From a virus: a DNA stretch of 49,654 nt. The notes below the pieces were generated by a model. It made no database searches. It was not told where the DNA came from and was given only the letters and a program-made list of their open reading frames with translations. Positions 48,246 to 49,654 of this stretch are shown piece by piece. How positions within the stretch are numbered: the stretch's first letter is position 1; each line of letters begins with the position of its first letter. The stretch lies in the IMG/VR virus record IMGVR_UViG_3300034164_000003, positions 1-49,654 of that record. One strand, 5' to 3'. A program made the translations under genes and the position numbers.

Positions 48246-48668
48246 ATGATTAACAGAAGATCGCTGACCGATGATGAGCTAATAATGAGTAAAAATCTGA
48301 GGAGAATTTGGGATAAAAAGAAGGATAAGCTGGGATTAACTCAGGAAAAAGCCGGCTATCAGTTCGGTTGTACCCAAGGGGCCATAGGCCACTATTTGAA
48401 CGGTAAAATACCGCTCAATCTGCGTGCGCAGCTTAAATTTGCCCAAATTCTACAAGTTAACGCAACCGACATTAACCCAAGGGTCGATTTTTTGATCGGC
48501 AACCTGTCAGAATTAAGCCAGGACGCGATAAATGTCGCCCATAGCTATGACCAGCTTCCCCCGCATTTCCAGTCTGAAATCAAAGAATTTATCGAATCCA
48601 ACCTAAAATGGGCCAGAAAAAGAAGCGTCCCCAAGTTGGTTTTGCATAGCCGGCGGCAAGAAGATTAG
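48246..48668 (+). CDS. cI: CI-like prophage repressor without peptidase domain
   Basis: 140 residues. Residues ~15-75 form an HTH (LGLTQEKAGYQFGCTQGAIG, HYLNGKIPLNLRAQLKFAQI); the rest (~90-130) is a helical dimerisation-type tail. There is no S24 autocleavage domain, so RecA-driven cleavage is not expected and induction must work otherwise. Divergent from cro. Confidence 0.8.
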   Translation: MINRRSLTDDELIMSKNLRRIWDKKKDKLGLTQEKAGYQFGCTQGAIGHYLNGKIPLNLRAQLKFAQILQVNATDINPRVDFLIGNLSELSQDAINVAHSYDQLPPHFQSEIKEFIESNLKWARKRSVPKLVLHSRRQED

Positions 48669-48706
48669 CCCCTAAATCCCCCAGGTAAAAATTTTTATCA
48701 ATCTGT

Positions 48707-48748
48707 AATAGCAATGCTATTGACATGTAATAATAGCACTGCTAATGT
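48707..48748 (+). promoter_or_regulatory. Rightward early promoter with two operators
   Basis: TTGACA 48720-48725, 17-base spacer, TAATGT 48743-48748. Operator AATAGCAATGCTATT (48707-48721) overlaps the -35 box and AATAGCACTGCTAAT (48732-48746) overlaps the -10 box. The design repeats that of the cro promoter. The first ATG is 10 bases after the -10 box, so the mRNA is leaderless or nearly so. Confidence 0.75.
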
Positions 48749-48757
48749 GATTCCTAT

Positions 48758-49045
48758 ATGCCACCCAACCCAAAGGCTTACCACAACCAGATGAAATTCA
48801 TTAAAAATGATAAAACAATCGACCGCTGGAATTCCGGGCCTTACGTGGTCGCCAAATATGAGCCCAGCTATGCCTGCAAGGGCGGATTCCGTGCCTACCG
48901 TTATTTCAAATACAAAGATGGCTCACGCGATTCAAAGCAACTACATCCTGAATTGCTTCGATCATTTGCCGAGGCCAAAAAGCTTTGCGAGAAAGTTTCA
49001 CGCAAACCGATCCCCGATGGAATCGAATTGGTGGATGCCCCATGA
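48758..49045 (+). CDS. First gene of the rightward early operon, 95 aa
   Basis: FKYKDGSRDSKQLHPELLRS and YVVAKYEPSYACKGGFRAYR; basic, mixed alpha/beta. There is no Shine-Dalgarno sequence because transcription appears to start at or beside the ATG. ATGA overlap with the next gene. Function unknown. Confidence 0.65.
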   Translation: MPPNPKAYHNQMKFIKNDKTIDRWNSGPYVVAKYEPSYACKGGFRAYRYFKYKDGSRDSKQLHPELLRSFAEAKKLCEKVSRKPIPDGIELVDAP

Positions 49046-49290
49046 ATAGGTACAGCATCCCAGCCCCAGGCCACACGCTCGGACCCTGCACCACCAAATG
49101 CAGCCACTTCTCGTGTGCGCTGTTCCGGCACGTGGCACGCGACAACTGCAAGCTGTGCGGCAAAGTAATCGGCTACGAGACCAACTTCGACGAAACCAAC
49201 ATTAGTAGGGCTCATACGGATTGCGTAGCGGCGCACTACCGGGACGAAGCTGCCGAGAAATTAACTTTAACTTTGGAGGAAAGACAGTGA
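49042..49290 (+). CDS. Zinc-finger-like early protein, 82 aa
   Basis: The start at 49042 (MNRYSIPAPGHTLGPC) is within an ATGA overlap. CTTKCSHFSC, CKLCGKVIGYETNF and HTDCVAAHYR give 6 Cys and several His, likely one or two zinc sites. Other phages carry comparable small proteins before DUF6948 genes. Confidence 0.65.
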   Translation: MNRYSIPAPGHTLGPCTTKCSHFSCALFRHVARDNCKLCGKVIGYETNFDETNISRAHTDCVAAHYRDEAAEKLTLTLEERQ

Positions 49291-49527
49291 AGAAAGTAAA
49301 AGAGCGTGCGGTATTGGTTACAACAGAACACAGGGGCGTATTTTTTGGCTACGCCACGGAAACGAACGGCGATGTTATCAACCTTAAGCGGGCGCGCAAT
49401 TGCGTGTATTGGCCTGCCGAGAATAAAGGATTCTTGGGGCTGGCGAGTGACGGTCCGCTGCGTGGTTCGCGCGTAGGTCCGCCGGCTGACATCGAACTAC
49501 GCAAGATTACCTGTGTTGCCGAAGTCA

Positions 49528-49654
<127 letters not shown>

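Overview
The window is the complete or nearly complete genome of a temperate, podovirus-like (short-tailed) bacteriophage of a Gram-negative host. Bases 1-127 are repeated exactly at 49528-49654. The genome is therefore probably circular in this assembly, about 49,527 bp unique, and its arbitrary ends fall inside a Gly-rich gene. A Gram-negative host is indicated by an Rz/Rz1 spanin pair, a lipoprotein, a Tat-signal protein, a CsrA homologue and sigma54-like promoter motifs. The late genes include P22-like parts (portal, gp10-like stabilisation protein, ejection proteins) and no tape measure, sheath or baseplate.

Layout. (1) 48246-49571 and 50-12146, plus strand: CI-like repressor, then one long early operon of mostly small genes. 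It carries an Erf annealing protein and a YqaJ/lambda-type exonuclease, CsrA, an NrdR-like zinc ribbon, an HNH-AP2 endonuclease, a tRNA-Pro(UGG) gene, an RtcB RNA ligase, a GIY-YIG protein, an excisionase and a tyrosine integrase. (2) 12094-12295: attP, with a tRNA-Ser 3' end as core and tandem arm-type repeats on both sides. (3) 39771 down to 12299, minus strand: the late block. In transcription order it runs terminase, small accessory genes, a Tat-signal protein, portal, fibre-like proteins, scaffold, major capsid protein, a methyltransferase/glycosyltransferase cassette, connector and tail proteins, a 2OG-oxygenase/cupin pair, three ejection proteins and lysis genes. A plus-strand moron (20358-21462) with its own promoters and exported proteins interrupts it. 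(4) 40258-41460, plus strand: a small independent operon behind its own promoter and palindromes. (5) 48144 down to 41477, minus strand: Cro, CII-like protein, LuxR-type HTH protein, replication protein, winged-helix protein, Ref-like and VRR-NUC nucleases, DHH phosphoesterase and a possible late regulator, with two HNH endonucleases inserted.

The most striking feature is in the major capsid gene. Its reading frame is broken by a compact, ORF-less group I intron of about 244 nt (27984-28227) with recognisable P1, P6, P7, P8, P9 and P10 helices. Removing it restores the conserved capsid N-terminus in frame. The same genome carries a tRNA gene 16 bp before an RtcB RNA ligase, and four free-standing HNH or GIY-YIG endonucleases. 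RNA processing and repair therefore appear to matter in this phage.

Control logic read from sequence: 15-bp operators of the form AATAGC-N3-GCTATT overlap the -35 and -10 boxes of the cro promoter and of the rightward early promoter. Both of these mRNAs look leaderless. A strong terminator follows cro. Most early and late genes are linked by ATGA or GTGA stop-start overlaps.
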